Assembly: GCA_016287245.1 (NCBI GenBank)
Contig: JAEEWG010000007.1
Location: 62,001-126,000, forward strand
DNA length: 64,000 nt
DNA from: Clostridia bacterium
GTDB taxonomy: Bacteria; Bacillota; Clostridia; Saccharofermentanales; Saccharofermentanaceae
Direction of reading: 5' to 3'
Under the pieces are notes generated by a model. The model did not search any database and had not been told where the DNA came from. It worked only from the letters and a program-made list of their open reading frames with translations. Shown one piece after another: positions 17,017 through 24,714 of the stretch (its first letter is position 1; every line of letters begins with the position of its first letter). Made by a program: the position numbers and the translations under genes.

Positions 17017-18342
17017 ATGAAAAAGATAGTGGCAATGCTTCTGATGGCGTCGATGATCCTTTCTATGGGGACCGCCTGCGGGAAGAAAACAAAAAGTACA
17101 GTTGGCGGAAAGGCGAGCGTGACGAAAGAAACCAAAACGGAGGAGCCTTCAGACCCGTCGGTTCTGGAGAGGACCAACGGGAAACAGGCGATCTTCCAGC
17201 TGGCCAATACATCGAACACAATGCAGGCGATGAGCGACGAGGAATTGAAGAAGGCATATTCCCAGTTCATCTTCGCCCTGATGAAAGAATGTGCTTCGAA
17301 GGATAAAGGAAAGAATGTAATGATCTCTCCGGATTCGCTTCTTTTCTGTATGCAGATGTGTGCGGCCGGTGCGGACGGGGATACCCTCGATCAGATGATG
17401 AACACGATGATCCCGGGCGCGGATAATGCTTCTGCTTTTCAGTATTCTGTAAATCGTATGAATTCGCTTCAGAACGATACATTAAGTATCGCGAATTCGG
17501 TATGGCTCAATCAGAACAAAGCCAAGTTCGTGTATTCTGATTATCTCGATTATGTGAAACATCACTTTGATGCCAATGTGGACATTATTGAGTTCAGTGA
17601 CACCGGAGCAGCGACGATCAACAAGTGGGTCTCGGAAAAGACCGACGGCATGATAAAGGATCTGATCGACAGGCTCCAGTCCTCAGGGGTAATGGTGCTC
17701 GTAAATGCGATCGCCTTCGATGGGAAATGGGATATAACATATGATGCCGGGCACATACAGACGCGCGATTTCACAAATGGAAACGGGGAGAAAAAGGAAG
17801 GGAAGTTCCTTCAGAGCAACGAAGGGGTCTATCTTGATAACGGAAAAGCCACGGGCTTTCTGAAACCGTATGAAGATGGAAAGTACGGTTTCATGACGAT
17901 CCTTCCGAATGACAAATCTTTCGATATCAACGACTTTATGGCAAATATGACGCCGGAAGAGTACTGGTCTTTCTGGGAAAACAAAGACAGCTTTGCGGAA
18001 GTCAATGCGCTCATGCCGGAGTTCACAAGTGACTACAATATCGTTCTGTCGGAGATCTTAGCCGATATGGGCATGAAAGATGCGTTTGATGAGAAAAAAG
18101 CAGACTTTTCGAATATGGCCCATTGCGATAACAATGTCTATATCTCCAAGGTCGTTCAGAAGACACATATCGAAGTCACCCGCGAAGGCACGAAGGCGGC
18201 TGCGGCAACGGCGATCTACATGGACGAGGCCGAATGCATACATGAATATCACGAAGTGATCTGCGACCGTCCGTATGCATATGCGATCGTCGATATGGAG
18301 ACCGGCCTTCCGGTATTCCTCGGAACCGTGGAGGATATCTGA
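17017..18342 (+). CDS. Serpin lipoprotein (serine-protease inhibitor)
   Basis: A bacterial serpin of 441 residues anchored by a lipobox at Cys21 (GTAC). The body matches the serpin fold: NVMISPDSLLFCMQMCAAGA, NSVWLNQ, INKWVSEKTDGMIKDL, LVNAIAFDGKW and the C-terminal PYAYAIVDMETGLPVFLGTV. The reactive-loop hinge is intact, with small residues in REGTKAAAATA (389-399), which indicates an inhibitory serpin that can insert its loop. Counting from the hinge puts the scissile bond near Ala405-Glu406, although loops vary by a residue or two. It would trap serine proteases outside the cell, either host or competitor enzymes. An AGAGAGG site precedes the ATG. Confidence 0.93.
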   Translation: MKKIVAMLLMASMILSMGTACGKKTKSTVGGKASVTKETKTEEPSDPSVLERTNGKQAIFQLANTSNTMQAMSDEELKKAYSQFIFALMKECASKDKGKNVMISPDSLLFCMQMCAAGADGDTLDQMMNTMIPGADNASAFQYSVNRMNSLQNDTLSIANSVWLNQNKAKFVYSDYLDYVKHHFDANVDIIEFSDTGAATINKWVSEKTDGMIKDLIDRLQSSGVMVLVNAIAFDGKWDITYDAGHIQTRDFTNGNGEKKEGKFLQSNEGVYLDNGKATGFLKPYEDGKYGFMTILPNDKSFDINDFMANMTPEEYWSFWENKDSFAEVNALMPEFTSDYNIVLSEILADMGMKDAFDEKKADFSNMAHCDNNVYISKVVQKTHIEVTREGTKAAAATAIYMDEAECIHEYHEVICDRPYAYAIVDMETGLPVFLGTVEDI

Positions 18343-18367
18343 TCCGAAGGTCCCATAGGGGAATTTT

Positions 18368-18394
18368 GCGGGAAGATCTTACTTCCCGCTTTTT
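18368..18394 (+). terminator. Intrinsic terminator after the serpin
   Basis: GCGGGAAG (18368-18375) pairs with CTTCCCGC (18382-18389), then a T-run. It overlaps the last codons of the convergent Nudix gene. Confidence 0.8.
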
Positions 18395-18840
18395 ATATAG
18401 GCGAACGCCTCTTTCAGTATTCGTTTATTTCTGGGAAGCATCGGATCAGGGAGTTCATCCTCTGAGAAGAATCTCTGCTGGATGACTTCCTCTTTCTGGA
18501 CTTTCAGTTCCCCGTGATACTCGCGGCAGAGGAAGATGAGGCCGGCGATATAGATCTCGTCGCCGTTCGGGTACGTGTAATTGGTCTCCTGTCCGGATTC
18601 GGAACAGAAGAATTCCAGCTTGTCGCAGATCAGGCCGGACTCCTCGAAGGCCTCCCGCTTCGCGCAGTCTTCAAAAGTCTCGCCGAGCTCCATCGAGCCG
18701 CCCGGGTATCCCCAGTAGTAGTTGTCTGCGCGCTCCTGAAGCAGTATCTGATCCTTCTCATTTACGAAAAGCACCCCGGTCCCGGAGACGATGATCGGCC
18801 GGTGTCCCAGTTCTTTTCGAAGATCCATGATATAACCCAT
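18379..18840 (-). CDS. Nudix hydrolase
   Basis: A 153-residue hydrolase of nucleoside-diphosphate-linked compounds. The Nudix box is complete (GGSMELGETFEDC followed by REAFEESGL). The segment NEKDQILLQERADNYYWGYP before it is typical of MutT-like members. The start at 18840 has AGGAGTG at good spacing; a second ATG at 18828 is possible. It lies two bases after the stop of another Nudix gene, making a tandem pair. The substrate cannot be inferred. Confidence 0.9.
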   Translation of the reverse strand: MGYIMDLRKELGHRPIIVSGTGVLFVNEKDQILLQERADNYYWGYPGGSMELGETFEDCAKREAFEESGLICDKLEFFCSESGQETNYTYPNGDEIYIAGLIFLCREYHGELKVQKEEVIQQRFFSEDELPDPMLPRNKRILKEAFAYIKSGK

Positions 18841-18842
18841 TT

Positions 18843-19334
18843 TTACACTCCTGTATCTTTGTTCACGACGTGAAGAAGAACTCCTCCGTCGATCGCTTCT
18901 TTTAGTTTTGTTTTCAGCATGACCGGACGGACATCGTAGTTCCCGATCTCGTCTAAGGAGATCCAGGTAAGTTTCTCGCCGGTATCTGTTTCCTCCCGAA
19001 AAGATCCGTCTTCCGGTGCTTCCATCAGGTAATAGAATTCGAGGATGTGGCAGAGTTTGCCGCAGATCCTCTTGTCGAGGCGGTCCCCGCTGAAGAAATT
19101 CTCGCAGATGATCGCGCAGCGGACCGCCTTGCATGGCACGCCCGTTTCTTCAAGTACTTCACGCTCGATGCATTCCTGCGAAGTTTCTCCGATCTCCACG
19201 GCGCCGCCGATCATGTAGTAGTAATCGGAAAGGTCATTCTGCACGAAAAGCATCTTCCGGCCGCGGAGAATGATCGCTCCGGTGCGGTAGCGGAAATAGC
19301 AGTTGTCTTTAATGATGAAGCAATCGTTTTCCAT
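18843..19334 (-). CDS. Nudix hydrolase
   Basis: A 163-residue Nudix protein with a complete box (GGAVEIGETSQEC and REVLEETGV). It starts with MENDCFIIKDNCYFRYRTGAI, as in a common Clostridial subgroup. The ATG at 19334 has a G-rich ribosome site (GGGGGGAG); a TTG further upstream is less likely. It is the first gene of a two-gene Nudix operon, but the two proteins differ outside the box, so they are probably old duplicates with different substrates. The upstream region has a 6-bp inverted repeat (GTAGTA/TACTAC, 19354-19375). Confidence 0.9.
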   Translation of the reverse strand: MENDCFIIKDNCYFRYRTGAIILRGRKMLFVQNDLSDYYYMIGGAVEIGETSQECIEREVLEETGVPCKAVRCAIICENFFSGDRLDKRICGKLCHILEFYYLMEAPEDGSFREETDTGEKLTWISLDEIGNYDVRPVMLKTKLKEAIDGGVLLHVVNKDTGV

Positions 19335-19480
19335 AATGACTCCCCCCAATGAAGTAGTAGGAACTATAATACTACAACTTGAGCATGGGAAGAAGTGAAG
19401 GATCCGTCACCCATGCGATAAGACCTCCTTTCTTTTTCCGTTATTACCATAAAGGGTGCCCCAGGGGGAGGGTCAAGACC

Positions 19481-19516
19481 AAAAAAGAAAAGGACCGTCA
19501 TATTCTGACGGTCCTT
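19481..19516 (-). terminator. Intrinsic terminator downstream of tRNA-Arg
   Basis: A perfect 11-bp stem (19490-19500 with 19506-19516) with a 5-base loop. On the minus strand it is followed by a nine-base T-rich run (19489-19481), so it ends the tRNA transcript. Confidence 0.88.
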
Positions 19517-19530
19517 TATCCCTTTTAACA

Positions 19531-19605
19531 TGGCGCTCCGAGCAGGAATCGAACCCGCATTGGCAGTACCGGAAACTGCAGTCCTATCCGTTGAACGATC
19601 GAAGC
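19531..19605 (-). tRNA. tRNA-Arg (anticodon CCG)
   Basis: The minus strand folds as a full cloverleaf. The acceptor GCTTCGA pairs with TCGGAGC (one G-T). The D arm is GTTC/GGAC. The anticodon stem GCAGT/ACTGC closes loop TTCCGGT, giving anticodon CCG, which reads CGG codons. The T stem GCGGG/CCTGC closes TTCGATT. The 3' CCA is encoded (19531-19533). It lies between dtd, which edits charged tRNAs, and a terminator. Confidence 0.95.
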
Positions 19606-19621
19606 GTGCACGACAATTATA

Positions 19622-20080
19622 TCACTTTTTCTTCACGATTTCCTCGCTGTCTAAAATGATCGTGAAAGGCCCCTGATTTTCGATCGATACAGCCATGTCC
19701 GCACCGAAGATACCGGTCTGTACGGTCGGGATCTCCTTTTTACAGGAATCGATGATGTATTCGTAAAGCTCATTTGCCAGATCCGGGGAGCCCGCGTTGA
19801 TGAAGGACGGGCGGTTGCCGTGATGGCAGTCCGCGTAGAGCGTGAACTGGGAAATGAGAAGGAGACTTCCGCCTACATCCGAAAGGCTTAGGTTGGTCTT
19901 TCCGTTCTCATCGCGGAAGATGCGGAGCCCTAGGAGTTTTTTGACCATGGCGTCGGCAATTTCCCGGGTGTCGGTATTACAGACCCCTATGAATACGAGA
20001 AAACCGTGAGATATGGCTCCGACGGTCTTACTATCCACATCGACTTTGGCTTCGGTGACGCGCTGAATCAAAAATCGCAT
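19622..20080 (-). CDS. dtd: D-aminoacyl-tRNA deacylase
   Basis: A 152-residue enzyme that removes D-amino acids, and glycine from tRNA-Ala, from mischarged tRNAs. The first strand [15 protein letters not shown], the catalytic [15 protein letters not shown] and the C-terminal [11 protein letters not shown] match the family; the last motif has Phe where Val is usual (GPVT). Length is normal. The gene ends 16 bases before the tRNA-Arg gene on the same strand, so they may be co-transcribed. It is divergent from the DUF1846 gene. Confidence 0.96.
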   Translation of the reverse strand: MRFLIQRVTEAKVDVDSKTVGAISHGFLVFIGVCNTDTREIADAMVKKLLGLRIFRDENGKTNLSLSDVGGSLLLISQFTLYADCHHGNRPSFINAGSPDLANELYEYIIDSCKKEIPTVQTGIFGADMAVSIENQGPFTIILDSEEIVKKK

Positions 20081-20112
20081 AAAAAGTGCTCCTTTTTGAA
20101 TGAAATGTTACG

Positions 20113-20140
20113 TAGACAGCATAACAAAATGTGTTATAAT
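20113..20140 (+). promoter_or_regulatory. Sigma-A-like promoter for the DUF1846 gene
   Basis: TAGACA (20113-20118) and a perfect TATAAT (20135-20140) are 16 bp apart. The start site would be near 20147, leaving an untranslated leader of about 110 bases. Confidence 0.7.
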
Positions 20141-20169
20141 TGCAAAGAGCCGTTAAAAAGGCTGACGAG

Positions 20170-20200
20170 CTTCTCGCGATTTTTGGAGAGAAGTTCTTTT
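20170..20200 (+). promoter_or_regulatory. Terminator-like hairpin in the DUF1846 leader
   Basis: CTTCTC (20170-20175) pairs with GAGAAG (20188-20193), followed by TTC and a run of seven T. It sits inside the leader, so it could act as an attenuator. I recognise no riboswitch or T-box in front of it. Confidence 0.45.
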
Positions 20201-20259
20201 TTTATGGAAAAACAGTGAAGACGGTACGGCCGTTTTCCACGTAAAGGGGCGTGAAAAGT

Positions 20260-21744
20260 ATGTTTAAAGTAGGCTTTAGCAATGAAAAATACGTGCAGAT
20301 GCAGTCGCAGAAGATCCGCGACCGAATCGGAAAGTTCGGAGGCAAGCTGTATTTGGAATTCGGCGGAAAGCTCTTTGACGACTACCATGCATCCCGCGTT
20401 CTCCCGGGCTTTGAACCGGACAGCAAGGTCAAGATGCTCCTCGAGCTCAAGGACGATGTCGAGATCGTTATCGCGATCAACGCAGATGCGATTGAAAAGA
20501 ATAAGAGAAGAGGCGACCTCGGTATCACCTACGATCAGGAAGTGCTCCGTCTGATCGATGCTTTCACCGAGATCGGACTTTATGTCGGTTCCGTAACGAT
20601 CACGCAGTATACGAACCAGCCTCTGGCAGAGCAGTTCAGCAAAAGACTCCACCAGCTCGGTGTGAAGGTCTATAAGCAGTATCCGATCGCAGGTTATCCG
20701 ATGAACGTCCCGCTGATCGTCAGTGATGAGGGATACGGCAAGAATGAATATATCGAGACCACCCGTTCTCTGGTCGTTGTTACCGCTCCGGGCCCTGGCT
20801 CCGGAAAGATGGCGACCTGCCTTTCCCAGCTCTATCACGAGAACCGCCGCGGCATCAAGGCCGGATATGCGAAGTTTGAGACTTTCCCGATCTGGAGCAT
20901 CCCGCTCAATCACCCGGTAAATATCGCTTATGAGGCAGCTACCGCTGACCTGGCCGATGTCAACATGATCGACCCGTTCCACCTTGAGGCTTACGGAGAG
21001 ACCACGGTAAACTATAACCGTGACGTAGAGATCTTCCCGGTCGTTAATGCGATCTTCGAAAAGATCTACGGAGAGTCCCCGTACAAGAGCCCGACGGACA
21101 TGGGTGTTAATATGGCCGGCTTTGCCATCGTGGATGATGATGCATGTAAAGAAGCCAGCAAGCAGGAGATCATCCGCCGTTACTATCAGGCCAAGTGCAT
21201 GGTGCGTCAGGGCCTTTCCGAGGGCGCAGATGTCAGCAAGATCGAGCTTTTGATGAATAAATCCGGCATCGAGATCAACGACCGCCGTGTCGTCGGTGCC
21301 GCACTTGTCCGCGCCGAGTCCACACATGGTCCGGCTGTCGCTCTTGAACTTCCGGACGGACAGATCGTCACCGGCAAGAACAGTGAATTCCTCGGGGCTT
21401 CCGCTGCAGTACTTCTGAATGCGCTGAAAGTCCTGGGCGGCATCCAGCATGAGATCCCTCTGATCTCACCAAACGTTATCGAGCCGATCCAGGACCTGAA
21501 GGTCAACCACATGGGCAACCATAACCCGAGACTGCATACGGACGAAGTCCTGATCGCGCTGGCCATGAGTGCCGCGACGAACCCGGTCGCCGAGCTTGCG
21601 ATGCAGCAGATCAACAATCTCCGTCACAGCGATGCTCACTCGACCACGATCCTTTCAAACGTAGATGAGGGCGTGTTCAGAAAACTCGGCATCAACATCA
21701 CATGTGAGCCGGAGTATCAGAAGAAGAAACTCTATAACAAGTGA
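20260..21744 (+). CDS. DUF1846 family protein
   Basis: A cytosolic protein of 494 residues of the DUF1846 family, common in Bacillota and close to the family's usual length of about 500. It opens with [18 protein letters not shown]. It carries [13 protein letters not shown], a glycine-rich [20 protein letters not shown] like a nucleotide-binding loop, and late conserved blocks such as [15 protein letters not shown]. The family has a known fold, but its reaction is not established as far as I know. I chose the ATG at 20260, 11 bases after AAAGGGG; a GTG at 20251 lies too close to that site. The leader holds a terminator-like hairpin. Confidence 0.9.
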   Translation: MFKVGFSNEKYVQMQSQKIRDRIGKFGGKLYLEFGGKLFDDYHASRVLPGFEPDSKVKMLLELKDDVEIVIAINADAIEKNKRRGDLGITYDQEVLRLIDAFTEIGLYVGSVTITQYTNQPLAEQFSKRLHQLGVKVYKQYPIAGYPMNVPLIVSDEGYGKNEYIETTRSLVVVTAPGPGSGKMATCLSQLYHENRRGIKAGYAKFETFPIWSIPLNHPVNIAYEAATADLADVNMIDPFHLEAYGETTVNYNRDVEIFPVVNAIFEKIYGESPYKSPTDMGVNMAGFAIVDDDACKEASKQEIIRRYYQAKCMVRQGLSEGADVSKIELLMNKSGIEINDRRVVGAALVRAESTHGPAVALELPDGQIVTGKNSEFLGASAAVLLNALKVLGGIQHEIPLISPNVIEPIQDLKVNHMGNHNPRLHTDEVLIALAMSAATNPVAELAMQQINNLRHSDAHSTTILSNVDEGVFRKLGINITCEPEYQKKKLYNK

Positions 21745-21801
21745 TCTGAAAAAGAAGATAAGAAAAATCCTGCGGGGGACCGAAGAGAAGTACTGAAAGC
21801 A

Positions 21802-22455
21802 TCAGGAAAAGTTCTTCAGGTCCTCCCAGCTTTTTACGGCAATAGTGGCTTCTTTAACAATGTCGGGCCATTCGCTTTCGGAAAGAGGATCGAAGATGCC
21901 GACCGTCTGAAAGCCGCCCCTGGCAGCACCGCGCAGTGCGGTGAGGATATCCTCGAAGACGGCGCAGTTTTCCGGCTTTACTCCCATCCTTTCGGCAGCG
22001 AGAAGATAGATATCCGGAAAACCTTTTCCGCGGGTGACATCGGTAGCGACCGTGATGTTTTTGAAAAAGGGCTTTAAGTCATTGGCGGAAAGAACCACAT
22101 CGATATTATGCTGAGGCTCCATCGAAGTGGCGACCGCCATAGGGACGCCGTGCTCATGAAGATAGCAGAGGTATTCTCTGGCGAAAGGCTTCATGGGTAT
22201 TTTCGAGCGGTAATACTCTTCAGACATAGAGAACCATGTATCGATGACCTGCTGCGGAGTTTCGTGAAGACCATACCTTTCGATGGTGTAACGGGCGCCC
22301 TCTTCCCAGCTCATGCACTTGATGGCGTCGGTGTAATCCTTCGTGACCTGATGGCCCCTGGCGGCAAGAAAATCGGTATCGATCTGCTTCCATACGCCCA
22401 TGGAGTCAAAGAGTGTTCCGTCGAGGTCGAAGATAGCGGCTTGTGGTAAAAACAT
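21802..22455 (-). CDS. HAD-superfamily phosphatase or phosphomutase
   Basis: A 217-residue HAD hydrolase. Motif I is AAIFDLDGTLFDSMG, motif II the Thr/Ser in VPMAVATSMEP, motif III the Lys in VTRGKGFPDIY and motif IV is CAVFEDILTALRGAARGG. The cap and the motif IV pattern are like beta-phosphoglucomutase and related sugar phosphatases. The start at 22455 has AGGAG seven bases upstream. It stands alone, convergent with the DUF1846 gene. Confidence 0.88.
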   Translation of the reverse strand: MFLPQAAIFDLDGTLFDSMGVWKQIDTDFLAARGHQVTKDYTDAIKCMSWEEGARYTIERYGLHETPQQVIDTWFSMSEEYYRSKIPMKPFAREYLCYLHEHGVPMAVATSMEPQHNIDVVLSANDLKPFFKNITVATDVTRGKGFPDIYLLAAERMGVKPENCAVFEDILTALRGAARGGFQTVGIFDPLSESEWPDIVKEATIAVKSWEDLKNFS

Positions 22456-22651
22456 ACGAACTCCTGTATCAATTTCGTTTTTCTGTCGATAAAATATCAA
22501 ATTCTTTTCATTTACTATGCTTTCAAAAAATTATACCATTTAGGCAGTGAATTATTTCAATTTACAAACAATTTCTGAAAAACCCTGTATTCAGGGAAAA
22601 AATCATGCATAATAGAAGTGCCTGTGGGTATAAACATGGTGGGGGATTAAT

Positions 22652-24517
22652 ATGGCACAAGATATTGAGAGCTTGGAAGTAAAAGAAGAAGCTACCTTTG
22701 TAGAGAAGTTTGTTGATTCCAGTCTGCATCCCGAAGTGGAGCAAAGATTCGCCGCAGTTAAGATCACATTTTATGTTCTGGCGTTCATCGCTTTTGCGGT
22801 TTTAAACCCGCTCGTCGCCACTGTTGATGCTTTTTCCTTCCTTACCCCGGTACGCGGGATCTTCTCCATCGTTCAGCTCCTGCTTTCCGTCCTCATCGTA
22901 CAGTCCCTGAATACCAAAGGCTTCTACGCCGTGCTTGTCATGACTGTCCTGCAGCTTGCCGCGTCCATCTTCGTTATGGTCCGTTTCCATGACAGCTTCG
23001 CTTTAAGCGGCATGGCTTCCACAATCCTGAGCCTGATCATCGTCTTGATCATCCTCGCATATAACCGCCGTGTGGCGCAGGAGATCGAAAGAGTTGCCTC
23101 AAAGACGGAAGAACTCGAGAAGGCCAACTCCGATCTGAAACTCCGTGAGGAAGAAACGAAGAGACAGAACACACTGCTCTCGGAATATAACCGCGCGATG
23201 AAGGAAAACGAAGAGCGTCTTTATCAGATGAATCACTTTGACACCCTGACGGGACTTCCGAACAGAGTCAAGATCATCGACCGTATGGACCTTCTCATCA
23301 GCCTTCTTTCCCATCAGAAAATGCCGTTTGCCCTGATCTATATCGATCTGGACAACTTTAAGACCGTTAACGATTCCGTCGGCCACAAGGTCGGAGATGC
23401 CATCCTTCAGTCTTCGGCGACCCGCCTTACCTCGGCCATCGATCAGGAAGACATGATCGGCCGCTGGGGTGGCGATGAATTCGCTATCGTAGTCCAACGC
23501 CAGTTCTCCGACGAGGAGATGCTCAACTATGTCGAGATGCTAAGAGATACTCTTTCCAAACCGTATTCGGTCGAAGATTCCGAATATACCGTGACGGCAA
23601 GCTTCGGCGTATCCTTCTTCCCGCAGGACGGAACGACTTCCTCCGAGCTCATCAAGTGCGCCGAGACGGCGATGTACAAGGCCAAGGAATATGGCAAAAA
23701 CATGGTGCAGTTCTTCCGTAAGGAAATGAAGGACGACATCATGAGGAAGATGAAGTACGAGAGCCGTCTGCTTTCCGCCATCAAGAACAATGAGCTGTAT
23801 CTTTGTTTCCAGCCGCAGTATGACATGAAGGAGAGAAAACTCCACGGATTCGAGGCGCTCTGCCGCTGGAATTCCGAAAAGTTCGGCGAAGTCAGCCCGA
23901 CGGAGTTTATCCCGGTCGCTGAATCCGTAGGCTTCATCGTGCCTCTGGGCGAGTGGGTCCTCGAGAGTGCCTGCATGACATTAAACCGTATCAAGGAAGA
24001 AAACGGATGGAACGGCGTCATGTCCGTCAATATCTCCGCCGTACAGCTGATGAGCCCGATGTTCCTTCAGTCCGTGCGCCGCATTATCCAGAAGACCGGT
24101 ATCGACCCGAAAAACCTCGAGTTCGAAGTCACCGAGTCTGTCATGGTGTCTAACGTGGATTATGCCGTAAAAGTTCTTAAAGAGATCTCCGATATGGGTA
24201 TCTCCATCGCACTCGACGACTTCGGTACAGGATACTCTTCCCTGAACTATCTCCAGCAGCTTCCGATCAACGTGCTGAAGATCGATAAGTCTTTCGTAGA
24301 TGAACTGCCGATCAAGAACGCCCAGCGTCTCATGGTAGGCTCCATCATCGGCCTTGTGCACCAGATGAAGATCCGTGTCGTCGCCGAAGGTGTTGACGAC
24401 CGCCGCCAGCTCGATATCCTGACCAAGTACCAGTGCGACTTCGTACAGGGCAATATCTGGGGCCGTCCGGTCATGGAAACGGAGATCAGTCAGCTTTTCA
24501 ATAAGAAACAGGCATGA
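22652..24517 (+). CDS. Membrane GGDEF-EAL protein (cyclic di-GMP turnover)
   Basis: A 621-residue signalling protein. The N-terminal 145 residues hold about four membrane segments (MASE-like, not assigned). A coiled coil follows (about 145-190). The cyclase domain has DTLTGLPNR and an intact GGDEF (273-277). The phosphodiesterase domain has EAL (401-403, in GFEALCRWN), VTESVMV and IALDDFGTGYSSL; the main catalytic residues are present, so both activities are possible. It would set local cyclic di-GMP in response to a membrane signal. The gene stands alone with GTGGGGG before the ATG and a terminator behind it. Confidence 0.95.
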   Translation: MAQDIESLEVKEEATFVEKFVDSSLHPEVEQRFAAVKITFYVLAFIAFAVLNPLVATVDAFSFLTPVRGIFSIVQLLLSVLIVQSLNTKGFYAVLVMTVLQLAASIFVMVRFHDSFALSGMASTILSLIIVLIILAYNRRVAQEIERVASKTEELEKANSDLKLREEETKRQNTLLSEYNRAMKENEERLYQMNHFDTLTGLPNRVKIIDRMDLLISLLSHQKMPFALIYIDLDNFKTVNDSVGHKVGDAILQSSATRLTSAIDQEDMIGRWGGDEFAIVVQRQFSDEEMLNYVEMLRDTLSKPYSVEDSEYTVTASFGVSFFPQDGTTSSELIKCAETAMYKAKEYGKNMVQFFRKEMKDDIMRKMKYESRLLSAIKNNELYLCFQPQYDMKERKLHGFEALCRWNSEKFGEVSPTEFIPVAESVGFIVPLGEWVLESACMTLNRIKEENGWNGVMSVNISAVQLMSPMFLQSVRRIIQKTGIDPKNLEFEVTESVMVSNVDYAVKVLKEISDMGISIALDDFGTGYSSLNYLQQLPINVLKIDKSFVDELPIKNAQRLMVGSIIGLVHQMKIRVVAEGVDDRRQLDILTKYQCDFVQGNIWGRPVMETEISQLFNKKQA

Positions 24518-24576
24518 TTTCTGACCCAAGGTCATAGTAGTTTGCGTTTTCTTCCGCTTTTTTGCCTTTCTTCGGT

Positions 24577-24613
24577 AAAAGGACTCTCGAAAAGTTCCTT
24601 TTCTGTTTTTTTG
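24577..24613 (+). terminator. Intrinsic terminator after the GGDEF-EAL gene
   Basis: AAAAGGA (24577-24583) pairs with TCCTTTT across an imperfect stem, followed by CTG and a run of seven T. Confidence 0.65.
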
Positions 24614-24714
24614 GGTGTATGCTATAGCCGTTCAAATTATGTAGTACGCTGATAAAGAAGCGTTTCAAGGGCGCTTACGACTAAAAGCGTATCGAAAAAC
24701 CGGAGGTTTTCGAA

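Noticed and set aside
20134..21450. 438-codon open frame on the minus strand
   Set aside because: It is the shadow of the DUF1846 gene, which has a family match, a promoter and a ribosome site.
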